DNA from: Emiliania huxleyi CCMP1516
Taxonomy: Eukaryota; Haptophyta; Isochrysidales; Noelaerhabdaceae
Assembly (NCBI RefSeq): GCF_000372725.1
Contig: NW_005199194.1
Coordinates: 605,277 to 669,276, forward strand
Length of the DNA: 64,000 nucleotides
Direction: 5' to 3'
In this document: positions 39,136 through 49,478 of the stretch, piece after piece
Position numbering within the stretch: the stretch's first letter is position 1
Layout: the number at the start of each line of letters is the position of its first letter
Notes under the pieces: generated by a model
The model's database searches: none
The model's input: the letters and a program-made list of their open reading frames with translations, nothing else
What the model was told of the DNA's origin: nothing
Made by a program: the position numbers and the translations under genes

Positions 39136-41099
39136 ATGGGCCTTTGGTCGGTCAGACCGCATGAGGTGTACGCTCCGCGGAAGCGGCACCCGCCGACCAT
39201 CCTGCCCGCCGAGCAGAAGGGCAATATCCGCTGCGCAGACTTTGAATGTGTCGACTCGCTGGAGGCGCTGACGGTGCTCATGGACCGCGCCGCCGCAGCC
39301 GGGAAGGGCCTGCGCGTGATCGGCTCCGGCTGGAGCTGGAATCCCATCATCGAGGCGGACGGGCGGTCCTCCAACATGGTCTTCACCGGGCCGATGTCCA
39401 CGCGCATCGCCTTTGACGTGGCCGGCCTCCGCGCGTCGGTCGCCGCCGGCGCGTCGATCTGCGACTTTGTCTTCAAGGCGGAGGAGGAGGGGCTCGAGGT
39501 GGAGTGGCCTGCGAAGGGCTTCTGCTTCACGCCCTCGGAGAGCCAGACCTTTGGCGGATTCCTCGCCACCAACGTCCATCACTCGCACACGCCGACCGCC
39601 TTCGACTGGGTCGAGGCGGTCGAAGTCGCAGTCTTTGCCGGCGGCGTGGCGGCCGTCGTCACGGCGTCTCGCGAGGTGAGGCCTGACCTGTTCGCGTCTG
39701 TCTTTGGCAGCGTCGGCATCACCGGCATCCTCGTCGGGCTGCAGCTCCGCCTTCGGAGGGCGCGGAGGTACGACGTCCGGACGGACCACGGGCGGCTGCG
39801 CCCGCACTCGCTCTTCGGCAGCAGCAGCGTGGCCGAGGTGCTGCTGCAGGTGCTCGAGCCAGACACCATGTGCCAGATCTCGACGTCGGAGGGCGAGTAC
39901 TGCGTGCGGGTGGTGCCCGAGGCGGCCGACCCCGCCGCGCCGGCGAGTATGGTGCTGGAGCGGGACGGCGACGGCAAAAACGACGGCGTCTCTTCGCTGC
40001 TTGTGCCAGACTACAACTCGCTGCTGCCCTGCCTGCTCTGCCCGCTCTGCTGCTCTTGCGGCGCCGCCACCCGCCGCGCGTGCAGCTGGTTCGGCCTCGC
40101 CACGCCCTGCTGCGGGCAGGAGGGGAGCTACCATGGCGACCAGGGCCACTCTCTGGCCCGAGGAGTGGTGCAGTGGCTGTCGGCGAGCCTGCGCAACGAC
40201 ACGGTGCTATTCACAGCGATTCACAGCACAAGCCTGCTATTCACAGCTATTCACAGCTCGAGCCTGCGCAACGACGCGGTGCAGCTGGAGAGGGCAGACC
40301 ACGCCTGCGATCCACAGCACAAGCTTTTGCCGGGCGGCTGCATAGGAAGGCGAGAGCTGTGGTCCGGTACTAACTAGGTGCAGCAAGGCAGCTCGCTCTC
40401 GCTCTACCAGGCGCAGTCGTGGGTGTGGGGGCGGATGTACCCCGTCAAGAGAGGCGCCGTGGCCATGACCGGCGCGCCGACAGCCGCACCCTGACGGCGG
40501 CGCTGTGAACAGCGCCTCCGGTACAGCTTAAGGGTGGTGTGAGCAGGCGAGTCGGTGCTGCACTTCGACGGCGGCGACCTCTCTTTCTTTGTGCAGCGCG
40601 CCGACTACGCCACCTTCGTCGCACTGGTCGCGCCGCTGGTCGAGCAGGCCGCTCGCTAGTGCGCACTGCACGACGCGTGTACCGCGATGTAGTCTAGCGG
40701 AAGGCGCCCATGCACAGGGCGTTCTTCACTATAGAATTGGTCATACTCCAGACCATGTCTCTAACTCAACATGCCTCGGGTCGAGCGGAGCATACCCGTG
40801 CACTACGCCACGCGCCGGATGTGGTGTATTCGCACGCCCCTCCATCTCTTCGTCGAGCAGTCCTGAGCCGACACTGCCTCGGGTCGAGCAGGCGCCGCCG
40901 TTTTGCATCGGCGTGCGGTTTGTTCCGCGCGGCGGCGGGCTGATGGCGCCCAACTGCGACGGCGACGCGATCTGCGTCGAGTTCGGGTACATCAAGAGTG
41001 TGCTCTGGTTCTCGCGCGCGCACGAGACATGGCTGCAGGCGAGGCGCAGTTCAGAACGCAATTAAGAACCACTGTGTGTGTGTAGTAGTATATTGTAGT

Positions 41100-41150
<51 letters not shown>

Positions 41151-41846
41151 CAGCAGCAGCAGCAGCAGCAGCCAGCAGCAGCAGCAGCGGCGGCGGCGGC
41201 AGCAGCAGCAGTGATGAGCAGGCGGGAAGTCGAGATACGCCCGAGAGGACGTCGAGGCGACGTCGAGGTTAGGCGATGCTCGACGAGCTGGAGGAGGCTG
41301 GCCTGCGCCTCTACCGACACCCCGGCAAGGCGAGATATGGGGAGATATGGGGAGATATGGGGAGATATGGGGCCACCCCGGCAAGGCGTTGCGTGTGTGC
41401 GGGGGGTGGCTAGGAGGGAGGGGGATGCGGGGACTGCTCACCCACGCGCACTGGGCCTTGCACCTTTGATGCCGTGGGGCTCCTGTCGTCTAGACGTGGA
41501 GTCGCGAGGGTCGCTTGGCCGTTGCCCCACCACCGATGTGTGTGTGTGTGTGTGTGTGGAGAAGCTGATCTGACTTGGCCTTCCTCAGGCGTACCACCCG
41601 CACCGCATCTTCCGCGAGGTGCTCTCCGCGGGCCAGCGCGCAGAGCTGCGCCGCCTCCGTGCCGAGTACGACCCGCACCGAGTCTTTGACGGCGGCAAGC
41701 TCAAGTTCGAGGAGCTGTACAGCCTCCGGCCGCCGGGAGAGGAGGTCGCGCTGCCGGCGCCGAGTTTCGAGGCGCCGTCGCCGCCGCAGCAGCCGAAGGA
41801 GGGCGACACCGTCCCGCTGACCTCTGGAGTCCGCGCAATGGTGTGA
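39136..41846 (+). CDS. FAD-linked oxidase of the aldonolactone oxidase (VAO/PCMH) type
   Basis: Exons 39136-40203, 40378-40471, 40547-40647, 40892-41038 and 41589-41846 join in frame to 555 residues. The FAD-binding PCMH domain shows KGLRVIGSGWSWNPIIEADG, GASICDFVF, ESQTFGGFLATNVHHSH, SVFGSVGITGILVGLQLRL. The C-terminal part has QSWVWGRMYPVKRGAVAMTG, SFFVQRADYATFVALVAPL, CIGVRFVPRGGGLMAPNCDG, ICVEFGYIKSVLWFSRAHET and YDPHRVFDGG, as in L-gulonolactone/D-arabinono-lactone oxidases. In those enzymes GSGHSW carries the His covalently bound to FAD; here it is Trp, so FAD should be non-covalent. A cluster of Cys (CLLCPLCCSCG) in the middle is unusual. Three of four introns begin GC. Last intron holds CAG repeats and a family C copy. 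Oxidation of a sugar lactone, perhaps for ascorbate, is inferred. Confidence 0.8.
41099..41215. repeat. (CAG)n repeat in the last oxidase intron
   Basis: About 35 CAG-type triplets with occasional CCAG, TAG and CGG interruptions. The long frame over it (poly-Ser) is an artefact of the repeat. Confidence 0.95.
41331..41370. repeat. ATATGGGGAG 10-bp minisatellite
   Basis: Four copies of GATATGGGGA; close to the complement of the CTCCCCACAT array in the heme lyase intron. Confidence 0.9.
41375..41572 (-). repeat. Dispersed repeat family C, copy 2, inside oxidase intron 4
   Basis: The reverse complement reads TTCTCCACACACACACACAC, GGTGGGGCAACGG, GCGACCCTCGCGACTCCA, CAGGAGCCCCACGGCATCAA and GTGGGTGAGCAG, matching the copies at 12254 and 59728. 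It ends 16 bp before the 3' splice site. Confidence 0.8.
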
Positions 41847-42424
41847 CGAGGGAGGAGACCTGGAGAGCCTCTCTACCCCCTTTGGCTGGCGCGTGAGGGC
41901 GCCTCCGCAATGAACGGCGCAGGGCGGTCGATCATCGCCTCTCGGCGAGATCGAGGCTACTTTTCTCGCGCTGGCAATTCTGCCCCTGCGCATGCGTAGA
42001 CGCAGCCGCAGCCCATCCAGCAGCGGCTCGCCCGCTCCGGACCCTAGCGCAAGCTGTTCGTCTCCCTCGCTTTACATACAAATCATACGGTACGTACACA
42101 GCATTAGTAAACCCATTAGGGGTATCCACATGGTTTCAGCCCCGATCTCATGCGTGTACGGAAAAGAATATGTGCCGGCTCATGGATGCGTTTATATAAT
42201 ACGTGAGGGCCTATTGCTCATGCGTGTGCGTGCGTGCGTGCTGCGCGCGCCGCGTGTGTCCGTCGCGCACACAACCACCAACCACCTCCGGCCCGGGGAA
42301 GGAATAGGAGGGGGGACGGCAGCCTCCCCCGCCGCCGCCGACTCAAAATGATATAGGTCGCGGCTCGGTCTCGCACGGAGAACATGTGCTCCAGGGGTGC
42401 TCTCGCTTAAGAGTGCTGGGCCTC

Positions 42425-43021
42425 TCACGCCGCGCCGGGCAGCGGGGAGGGGAGGGCGAGCCCGAGCCGCTCGGCGGTACGCCGCGCCTCCTCCAGCGAG
42501 ATCTCCTCCACAACCTTCCAGCCACGCAGCCGCGCCGCCTGCCGCCCGTCCGCCAGCCACTTGACAGCCTCGCCGACGGGGCCGTCGCCCTCTTTCCTTA
42601 CCTTGAAGAAGCCCGACGCCACGTCGCCGTCGGCCCACCGGTAGACGCCGCGCCCCTCCTGCTTACCCGCCTTCCATTCGCCGTCGTAGACGTTGCCGTT
42701 TTTGAGCCGCATGACGCCGTGCCCCTCCGGCAAACCCGCATTCCACTCGCCCTCGTAGCCTTGGCCGTTGGTGCCGTCGGCGAGCCGCATGACGCCGCGC
42801 CCCTCCCGCAAACCCGCCTTAAACTCGCCGTCATAGACGTCGCCGTTGGCGTACCGCAAGACGCCGCGCCCCCACGGATTACCCGCCTTCCACTCGCCGT
42901 CGTAAACGTTGCCGTTGACGTAACGCATGACGCCGCGCCCCTCGCGAACCCCCGCCGCGTTCCACTCGCCCTCGTACTCCCCCGCAGCTGACTTGCCTAT
43001 CTTGGTGAAGAGGCCACCCAT
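42425..43021 (-). CDS. MORN-repeat protein, probably N-myristoylated
   Basis: The ATG at 43021 (MGGLFTKIGKSAAGEYEGEW) is preferred over the longer open frame because MGG suits N-myristoylation and the upstream residues are not protein-like. About five MORN repeats follow (YDGEWKAGNPWGRGVLRYAN, YDGEFKAGLREGRGVMRLAD, YEGEWNAGLPEGHGVMRLKN, YDGEWKAGKQEGRGVYRWAD), then a helical tail (AVKWLADGRQAARLRGWKVV) ending LPSPLPGAA. 198 residues. MORN arrays bind membranes or scaffold cytoskeletal structures. No intron needed. The 41847-42424 interval to its 3' side shows no gene. Confidence 0.85.
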   Translation of the reverse strand: MGGLFTKIGKSAAGEYEGEWNAAGVREGRGVMRYVNGNVYDGEWKAGNPWGRGVLRYANGDVYDGEFKAGLREGRGVMRLADGTNGQGYEGEWNAGLPEGHGVMRLKNGNVYDGEWKAGKQEGRGVYRWADGDVASGFFKVRKEGDGPVGEAVKWLADGRQAARLRGWKVVEEISLEEARRTAERLGLALPSPLPGAA

Positions 43022-43189
43022 GAGAACCCTTGGGCTCGAGCAAACCCTGGGAGCTTCCCGATGATCGACGAGCAAACCCGGGATCGTCAGCTTCACACAA
43101 AACACAAATGTGCATGAACACAAATCAACTCTCAAAAACACAGCCCCGGACCCAAGACGCACAAGCTCAGACTTCACACGGTGGCGTCT

Positions 43190-43295
43190 CTTCACAGCCT
43201 TGTTATGAGAAGAAAATACGTCCTACTCGAGTATGGCGCTATGCGCTGGTCTGTGAGAGGTTGAGTGGAGGCCCTGGGGATGGGGGGAGATCACG
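43190..43295 (+). repeat. Dispersed repeat family E, copy 2
   Basis: Inverted relative to 35615-35720, with an insertion of CTACTCGAGTATG in place of ACG. It lies about 170 bp upstream of the MORN gene's start, on the opposite strand. The interval 43300-43844 holds no recognisable gene. Confidence 0.75.
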
Positions 43296-43844
43296 AGACG
43301 CTAGCCCGAGGGCCCAACTTCAGAATCGTGCTGTTTGTGAGGCACATGTACATGTTCATGCACCTTTCGTCTGTGTGAGCTGCGAAGTCACTGTCGTGCG
43401 ATATCGTCGTGCAAAACGGCCCAACCACCGACACGACCGCCACCGTCCGGCGGCAAGGCATACGCTCTGAGGCCGTAGAATGGTGACGGCTGCATCTAGC
43501 TCTTTGCGCGGGTCAAGTGTACCTGGTCTCCCCTTGATGGTCCTACCTACCTCTAGGCGGGCTTCTCCACAGGAGTCGATCTTGGAGACATGGAGAGGGG
43601 CAGTGCTCACTCTGCACTCTCTGTTCGGCCTGCTGTACGACCCGTCGTGGCTTCACATCTACCTCGTGCCAGTCAAAGGGTCGGGGGTCGTTGATGGTTG
43701 AATCTGTCTCGTATCTGCCTAAACGGAGGTGGATCTCTACGGCTCTACAGCGGGCCCGGTGCGCGGATATCGGGGGTGCGCGGATATAAAAGTCTTGGCG
43801 GGCCGGAACTCGCCTGGGGAGTTGTTCACGGCGCGCCAGAGAGT

Positions 43845-45036
43845 TCAAGCCGCCGGGCCTGTGGGCGTGGGCTCGTAGGACGCGGGCTCGTTGGACGCAA
43901 GCTCGTTCAACCCGGGCTCTTCGGGGCCGTCGATGGAGAACGACTGAACCGCGTGCCGCGGTGTGACAAACCGCAGTGTCCACGTGCCAGGCTGGGTCCG
44001 CGGCCGGCGGAGCCCGCGGAGGGCCGAGGGGCGCTGCACGCGGAGGCCAACGGGCTGGTTCTTTACGATGCTGGGGGTGACCTCCAGCAGCATGTCGGAG
44101 ACAGGGTCGGGGCTGCGGCTGAAGCGGCGCAGCAGCCGGCTGAAGGCGTTCCGCCCGGGCGTGACTTGGACGCGGACGACCGTGAGGCACTGCCCCCCGA
44201 GCTCGAGGACCATGCCAGGAGCAACGAAGCTGCGAGTCCCGCGCACGTCGACGCGCAGCCACGTGTCACCGCGGGCAGCGGCGTGGCCGAGGTGGAGGCT
44301 TGACCGCCAGTACCATCCGCAGCAGCAGAGGAGGAGGAGAAGGAGTAACAGCAGCGCGACGACGGCGATGGCGGCGCCAGCGCCCCCCCCACCGCCACCC
44401 GGCGGCGGGGGGGGAGGTTGGTCAGTAATGGGTTGGATATCCGGTGGCGGTGGCGAGGGCAACAGGCTCACCCATCTCCGCGGCCATGCTGTCAGTGAAG
44501 CTTTGTGTGTTAGCAGCGCCGGCGAGCTCCTCCGCGGTCGGCCCCCCCTCGAGCTGCGAGATGACTACCTTCACCTCGTGCGGATTGAAAGACTCCTCGA
44601 GGTTGATCTGCTCTTCCATGACGGTGAGAGGGGGGTCGAGGTCGGCGTAGGACGCAATCAGCGCCGTCATAACCTGGTCCGTAAACTCAGACAGCTGCCG
44701 TCGGCGATTCTCGGGGCAGCCGGCGGGAAGCTGCGCTGACCCCGAGCACACGTCATCGCCGAACTCAAAGGTGAATTCGACAGCGGGAACCCGGACATCC
44801 CCTGGCGCCATGGGCGGCTCGGGGACGGCGGGAGGGAGGGATGGGGGGGCGGCGGGAGGCTCGGCGGGAGGATCAGGATCAGAGGGAGGAGCGGCAGGAG
44901 GCTCGAGCGGCGGCTCTGCGGTCGGTGCCTCGGACAGGCGCCTGGCCAGCACTGGCGGAGTTGGCGTTGGGAATGCTTCGGAAGTGGCGAGGGCGAGGGG
45001 GAGCAGCGCGAGGAGCAGCGACAGCATCTGGTGCAT
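43845..45036 (-). CDS. Type I membrane protein with signal peptide, Pro-rich stalk and SEA-like region
   Basis: ATG at 45036 opens a signal peptide (MHQMLSLLLALLPLALATSE), a Pro/Ala-rich stalk, and an extracellular domain (VEFTFEFGDDVCSGSAQLPA, QVMTALIASYADLDPPLTVM, FNPHEVKVVISQLEGGP, SFTDSMAAEMGEPVA) that ends with a stop near 44422. In another frame the sequence continues with a transmembrane segment (GAAIAVVALLLLLLLLLCCC) and a 130-residue basic domain with GTRSFVAPGMVLELGGQCLT, TPGRNAFSRLLRRFSRS, and a C-terminal ENLEAS-like acidic tail. Stalk, compact domain, then membrane span is the usual order of a cell-surface protein, so I read both frames as one gene divided by an unseen intron or a frame error around a poly-C tract. 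Function unknown. Confidence 0.55.
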
Positions 45037-45239
45037 CGCCAGCGTTGTCGATCAAACCAGAGCACGGTCCGGTCCTCTGCCCGACAAGTACGGCGACGCC
45101 GCCACTTTGGCAACATTATTTTGACGCCGAGCCCGTCGATTTTCCAAAAGGAGGCGGGTGCGTTACGCGCCTAACCAAGATACCAAGGAATACGTGTCCC
45201 TCGTTGTCCATGACGCTTGCCGCCATAGCCCTAGGTTCA

Positions 45240-45341
<102 letters not shown>

Positions 45342-45730
45342 CGTGTCTGTGTGTGCGGCAGCGTGTCGGCTCGGCATATGCACTCTACATCTCGCGCCAG
45401 TCAAGCAAGTGCGTTTGGAGTCTTTTTGTTGGTTGTTGATTCTCTGCAAAGGCCAAAGCGGCGCAACCCACAACCTCTCGAAGAACCCCCCCCCCCCCCG
45501 GTCGGAGCTGGAAGACTGCTTGTGGAAGACGACAAACAAGCAAGGATTATAGGTGAATAACAGATGAAAAGGAACGCGCATTTACAAAAGAGTTAGACAC
45601 GAGCGAGGTGAAGACACCCTACCTACCAGGCCAGCGACTGTGCTCTTGTGCGCAAAGTGTGGAACAAGCAGAACCGTGAATGACGCGAGGCCAAGGCGCC
45701 GGAAAAGGGCAAATCGACGGGCACACAGGT

Positions 45731-46897
45731 ATGGGGCACGTTCCTTACAGCCGACGCGTTGCCCTCGCCGTCGCGGCATTATGCGGCGCCGCGGCGCAGT
45801 GCCCGGCGGAGTGTCAGCATGCGGTGCCCTGCGGACTTCCGATGTGCGGCCCGCATTGCTGTGCCTTTTACGGCAAGCGGCGGCAGCCCACCAAGGAGCC
45901 AGCCGTTCCGCGCGGCCAACTCCCTGCGGTTGCTCTGCGGTCCAAGCCTTCGCGAAGAGTCCGTTACGCCTACTCGGCTCTACGCCGGGCGCGGGCGAGG
46001 CCGTGTCAGCTGGTCCAGAGCCCCTTCCTCTACGGCTTCGACGAGGAGCTCTGTGCCGAGTACGTGTCCCAGCCGCTGGCCACGCCTCCCAGCTGCCCGG
46101 CCAACCTGACGCAGGGCGTGCCGCGGCTCTACCATGCGGTTGGCAAGGGCGCCGCTCGTCCACCGAACGTGGACATGAATGCCGCCGTCCACCTCCGCGG
46201 CTTTGAGGTGCGGTACCATGACGACAAGTCTGCGGCCGCGTACGTGTCCGAGCACTGCGGAGAGGAGGCCGGTCAGGCGTACCGCTGTTTCGTCGCCCCC
46301 GCGTACCGGGCCGACCTCTTCCGCTTCTGTGCGATGTACGCCGAGGGCGGCGTGTATGTTGACACCGACATCGTGCTGCTCGAGCCCATCGGTAGCATCG
46401 TCAACACGTGTGACGGTGCGTCCATCGGGTACGACATCCCTGCGGCAGCCAGACAGTCTGAGCGGAAGCAGATGAAGCTTCTCGCGAGCGTCCCGTCGCA
46501 CCCGTTGGCCCGCTGCATGGTCGAGTCGATTGTCGACAACGTGCGGCACCGGTTCGTCTCCCGTAAGCGGCCTCTGCTGCTTACCGGCCCCGAGCTGCTG
46601 CAAGAGTGCTACAACCGGACGCGTGCGGCGAGCGACATTATGGTCACGTACCGCGACTCTGTGCGCGCGGTCTACCCGTACACGGGCCTCGTCGGCGCCC
46701 GTGGGCTCATCGCCTTTGAGCAGCCCAACACCATGGACTACCCGCAGACGACGAGCACCCCCATCAGCGGCGACATGCGATGGACCAGCAAGACATTCCG
46801 CCAGCCCGTGTCGAGCCAGGTGGCTGCGATGCGGTACGGCTCGCTCACGTCGAAGGGTAGGATCTACACCAGGGGGTGCGCGGTGCCCAAAAGGTAG
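45731..46897 (+). CDS. GT32-like glycosyltransferase (DxD type)
   Basis: ATG at 45731 (MGHVPYSRRVALAVAALCGA) gives 388 residues with an N-terminal hydrophobic signal or anchor; an earlier in-frame ATG at 45680 is less likely. After a Cys-rich lumenal stretch (CPAECQHAVPCGLPMCGPHC), the catalytic part has GVPRLYHAVGKG, GFEVRYHDDKSAAAYV, APAYRADLFRFCAMYAEGGV and YVDTDIVLL. The R-x-D-x-x-R/F-Y-x-x-GG-x-Y-x-D-x-D pattern is that of the GT32/OCH1 sugar-binding family, where DxD binds the nucleotide-sugar metal. Residues SHPLARCMVES, LLLTGPELL and the C-terminal basic part agree. Likely a Golgi enzyme; substrate unknown. Single exon. Confidence 0.75.
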   Translation: MGHVPYSRRVALAVAALCGAAAQCPAECQHAVPCGLPMCGPHCCAFYGKRRQPTKEPAVPRGQLPAVALRSKPSRRVRYAYSALRRARARPCQLVQSPFLYGFDEELCAEYVSQPLATPPSCPANLTQGVPRLYHAVGKGAARPPNVDMNAAVHLRGFEVRYHDDKSAAAYVSEHCGEEAGQAYRCFVAPAYRADLFRFCAMYAEGGVYVDTDIVLLEPIGSIVNTCDGASIGYDIPAAARQSERKQMKLLASVPSHPLARCMVESIVDNVRHRFVSRKRPLLLTGPELLQECYNRTRAASDIMVTYRDSVRAVYPYTGLVGARGLIAFEQPNTMDYPQTTSTPISGDMRWTSKTFRQPVSSQVAAMRYGSLTSKGRIYTRGCAVPKR

Positions 46898-47367
46898 CAC
46901 ACACAGCTTGCACTTGTCAGCACTGGTTGGTGGTTGCAGTGGGCTCTAGCCACGCAACATGCCCCCCGCCCCCCGCGCCCCGGCGCCCCGCCCCGGAGAA
47001 TCTCTAGCTCGTTTCAACGTTTGTCTTTCACCTGTCCGCTTAAACGCCTCCATAGCTTTAGTTCGGTGCATGATACACGTAGAAACGTACGGGAAGCATA
47101 AAAAAGAGCGAACCCGCGCGTCGCGGCGACCGCGGCGCAGCGCGGGTGTGGGGGCGCGCCGGCGGCACAACGGACCGCGGCTCGACTACCCCCGCCGGGT
47201 ACAGAGTACAGGCCACACGTATGGGCTACGTGAATCATTGCTATGTACAGGGGCGACGAAGCGGGTGTGGCCGTCTCAGCCCAACGGGGCAGCGGCGTGG
47301 GACCGTGGGGTCGCCGTGGCCTAGCACGCATCCAGCGCTGCCGTGCGCCGTCGGACGCCGCGAATGG
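46898..47367. other. Gene-free stretch
   Basis: Convergent 3' ends on both sides. No RNA gene or repeat recognised; the 47100-47160 part is extremely GC-rich. Confidence 0.5.
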
Positions 47368-47835
47368 TCATTTCCCGGAAATGGCGCCGACGAGGGTGCT
47401 GCCGCCTGCCGTGGCATTCCCACCGACCATAAGCCTGTAGTGCTCGTCCACCTTGGTAAGGAAGAAGACGGAGCACGTCTCCTCAATCGCACCATCGGCC
47501 ATGTGGCGCTCCAGAATCGCGCTGACATGCACCTGCGACTCGTCGCCGTGCATCACCGCGACATCTTGGATGGTGGTTTTGCGCCAGCCCATCTCCTTCA
47601 TCTTGTCAAAGTTGAGGAGTGACCCCATCGAGTCGAGCTCCATTTTCTTTCCTGCCACCACGAACGTGAAGGGTGGCTGGCAGAGCGCGTCCATCGCGGC
47701 AATGTCGCAGGAGTTGAGCGCGCCCACCCACGCCACGGGCCACTCCTCCGGACTTTTGGCTGCGAAACTCGCCGCACGCGCCAAGCGGAGTCCGCAACCA
47801 CGCGTAGAAGCGGTGCGCGACAGTGACGCCAGCAT
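47368..47835 (-). CDS. NTF2/SnoaL-like protein with an organelle-type leader
   Basis: ATG at 47835 gives 155 residues. The first 27 (MLASLSRTASTRGCGLRLAR, then AASFAAK) are Ser/Arg/Ala-rich without acids, a typical mitochondrial or plastid presequence. The rest is a compact alpha-beta domain: WPVAWVGALNSCDIAAMDAL, FTFVVAGKKMELDSMGSLLN, TIQDVAVMHGDESQVHVSAI, ETCSVFFLTKVDEHYRLMVG, consistent with the NTF2/SnoaL fold (helix with a water- or ligand-binding cone). No catalytic residues can be assigned. Single exon. Ends ISGK. Confidence 0.6.
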   Translation of the reverse strand: MLASLSRTASTRGCGLRLARAASFAAKSPEEWPVAWVGALNSCDIAAMDALCQPPFTFVVAGKKMELDSMGSLLNFDKMKEMGWRKTTIQDVAVMHGDESQVHVSAILERHMADGAIEETCSVFFLTKVDEHYRLMVGGNATAGGSTLVGAISGK

Positions 47836-48089
47836 TTGAGAGGGATCCGTCGATATAGCTCTCTGCTTTTTTTGTGATATCAGCCTTCGATGTTATGAAA
47901 CAACGCAAGGCGGACATGGCATACGCTCTCGGGCCCACAGACATCCCGCACACTCGCCGCACACCCGCCGCCCCCGCGCGCGCCCCACCCGGCCGGGAGA
48001 AAGGGGAGTGACAGTTTGGGACGGCAAGTCGGCAACAGAACGAGTATGTTGAGTCCTGGCTCAACAACGCAGAGTAAATGCAAGCCGGA

Positions 48090-48205
48090 TGGCTCACAGG
48101 CCACCTCTTGCGCCCCGACTGACCGATCTACCGCACTGGCCACTTCCGCCCCCTTGCTCCCAACCCATCCACCTCGCCCCGGGCCGCGCCGCGCGATCTC
48201 GTCGG
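48090..48205 (+). repeat. Dispersed repeat family B, copy 2 (in or before a phosphatase intron)
   Basis: GATCTACCGCACTGGCCACT, TTGCTCCCAACCCATCCACC and CCCCGGGCCGCGCCGCGCGA match the inverted copy at 27150-27240. It ends just before the acceptor at 48217-48219. Confidence 0.7.
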
Positions 48206-48219
48206 GCTCGACCTCACAG

Positions 48220-49478
48220 CTCTGGTACTCCAAGGAGGTGGGCCCGATGCACGTCGTCAATCTCTGCTCGTATGCGGCCACCTTCAACGGCTCCTTCCAG
48301 TACGACTGGCTCGTCGCGGATTTGGCGTCGGTCAACCGCAACAAAACGCCATGGCTCATCGCCAATTTTCACTGCGAGCGCGTTGTTGCACCGCCCCCGC
48401 ACCCTGCCCCACTACACCCACCGCCCCGCCCCAAGGTGCAACTCGAACAAGGTACAACTCGAACAAAAAGCACCAGGGCGAGGCCGAGCCCATGCGTCTC
48501 GACATGGAGGAGCTGCTCTACGATGCGGGCGTCGACATCGTGATCAACGGCCACGTCCATGCCTACGAGCGGTCGGTGCCCGTGTACAACGCTTGCCTGA
48601 ACGAATGCGCGCCCAACTACGTTGTCATCGGCGACGGTGGCAACTACGAGGGCGCCAGCACGCAGTGGATCCAGCCGCCGCCGTGGTCAAAGGTGCGCGA
48701 GTCGTCTTTCGGTGTTGGGTTCCTCACCATCATCAACGACACGCACGGTGAGCCCCCACACGCGTAGGTTGCCGCAGTCCCGCCCCTGCCAAGCCATATC
48801 CGCTCTTACCTCGCCGGCCGTGCCCCTCGCGCCACAGCCTTTTACAACTGGTCGCGCTCCGCCTGCGAGTCCAAGGATGCCGACGCCCACTTTGTGGATC
48901 TGGACGGAGCAGGCTGTTCGGGGGGGCTCAACAAAGGCTCGACGCAGTTTTCGTCCGACTCGACCTACTTTGTTCGCGAGGAGCCGAGCATGCGCAAGCC
49001 CGAGCATAACCCGTCGTGCCCGGATAAGAAGCGCAAGCCGTGCGGCGGTGCTGGAGGCCCGGCCTTCCCGCCGTACCCACCGCAGCCGCCGCCATCGCCT
49101 CCGACTCCGCCGGCGCTGCCGTCGCCGCCGTCGCCTCCCGATCCTCCAGCACCCCCGCCGCCAGTGTAGTGCGGTGACAACCACCCAACTGGCTGCGCGG
49201 AAGGCTCGACCTGCTACTGTGAGTACAAGTACAACTCTCACGGAACCCGCAGCGTGCTCTTCTCGAGTCTGCCGCCGGATTCGCGCGGATGCTTCTGCTT
49301 CCAAGACGAAGCGTCGCCTGACGACGACATGGTTGGTGGCGAGCACGCGTCCCCCCAGGCCAAGATCAAGAAAATGCGCAACCGGCTCGAAATGTTGATG
49401 GAGCACTGCGCCGTAGTGATCCAAGCCGCCGATGCGCAGGGCGCCCCTATCGCGGAGGTGGACCCTTCTTGCGAGTGA
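48220..49478 (+). CDS. Purple acid phosphatase, C-terminal half, with a Cys-rich tail
   Basis: Exons 48220-48377, 48452-48747 and from 48838 join in frame: LWYSKEVGPMHVVNLCSYA, FQYDWLVADLASVNRNKTPW, LIANFH, SNKKHQGEAEPMRLDMEELL, VDIVINGHVHAYERSVPVYN, NYVVIGDGGNYEG, WSKVRESSFGVGFLTIINDT, AFYNWSRS. These are purple acid phosphatase blocks 4 and 5 (metal-binding GHxH) and the C-terminal region; the family hydrolyses phosphate esters with a Fe/Zn or Fe/Mn pair, usually outside the cell or in vacuoles. Blocks 1-3 (GDxG, GDxxY, GNHE) are not seen upstream, so the 5' half is missing or far away. After a Pro-rich linker an in-frame TAG (49167-49169) precedes a Cys-rich tail (CGDNHPTGCAEGSTCYC, RGCFCFQDEAS) ending at 49478. 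Intron 1 starts GC. Confidence 0.65.
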
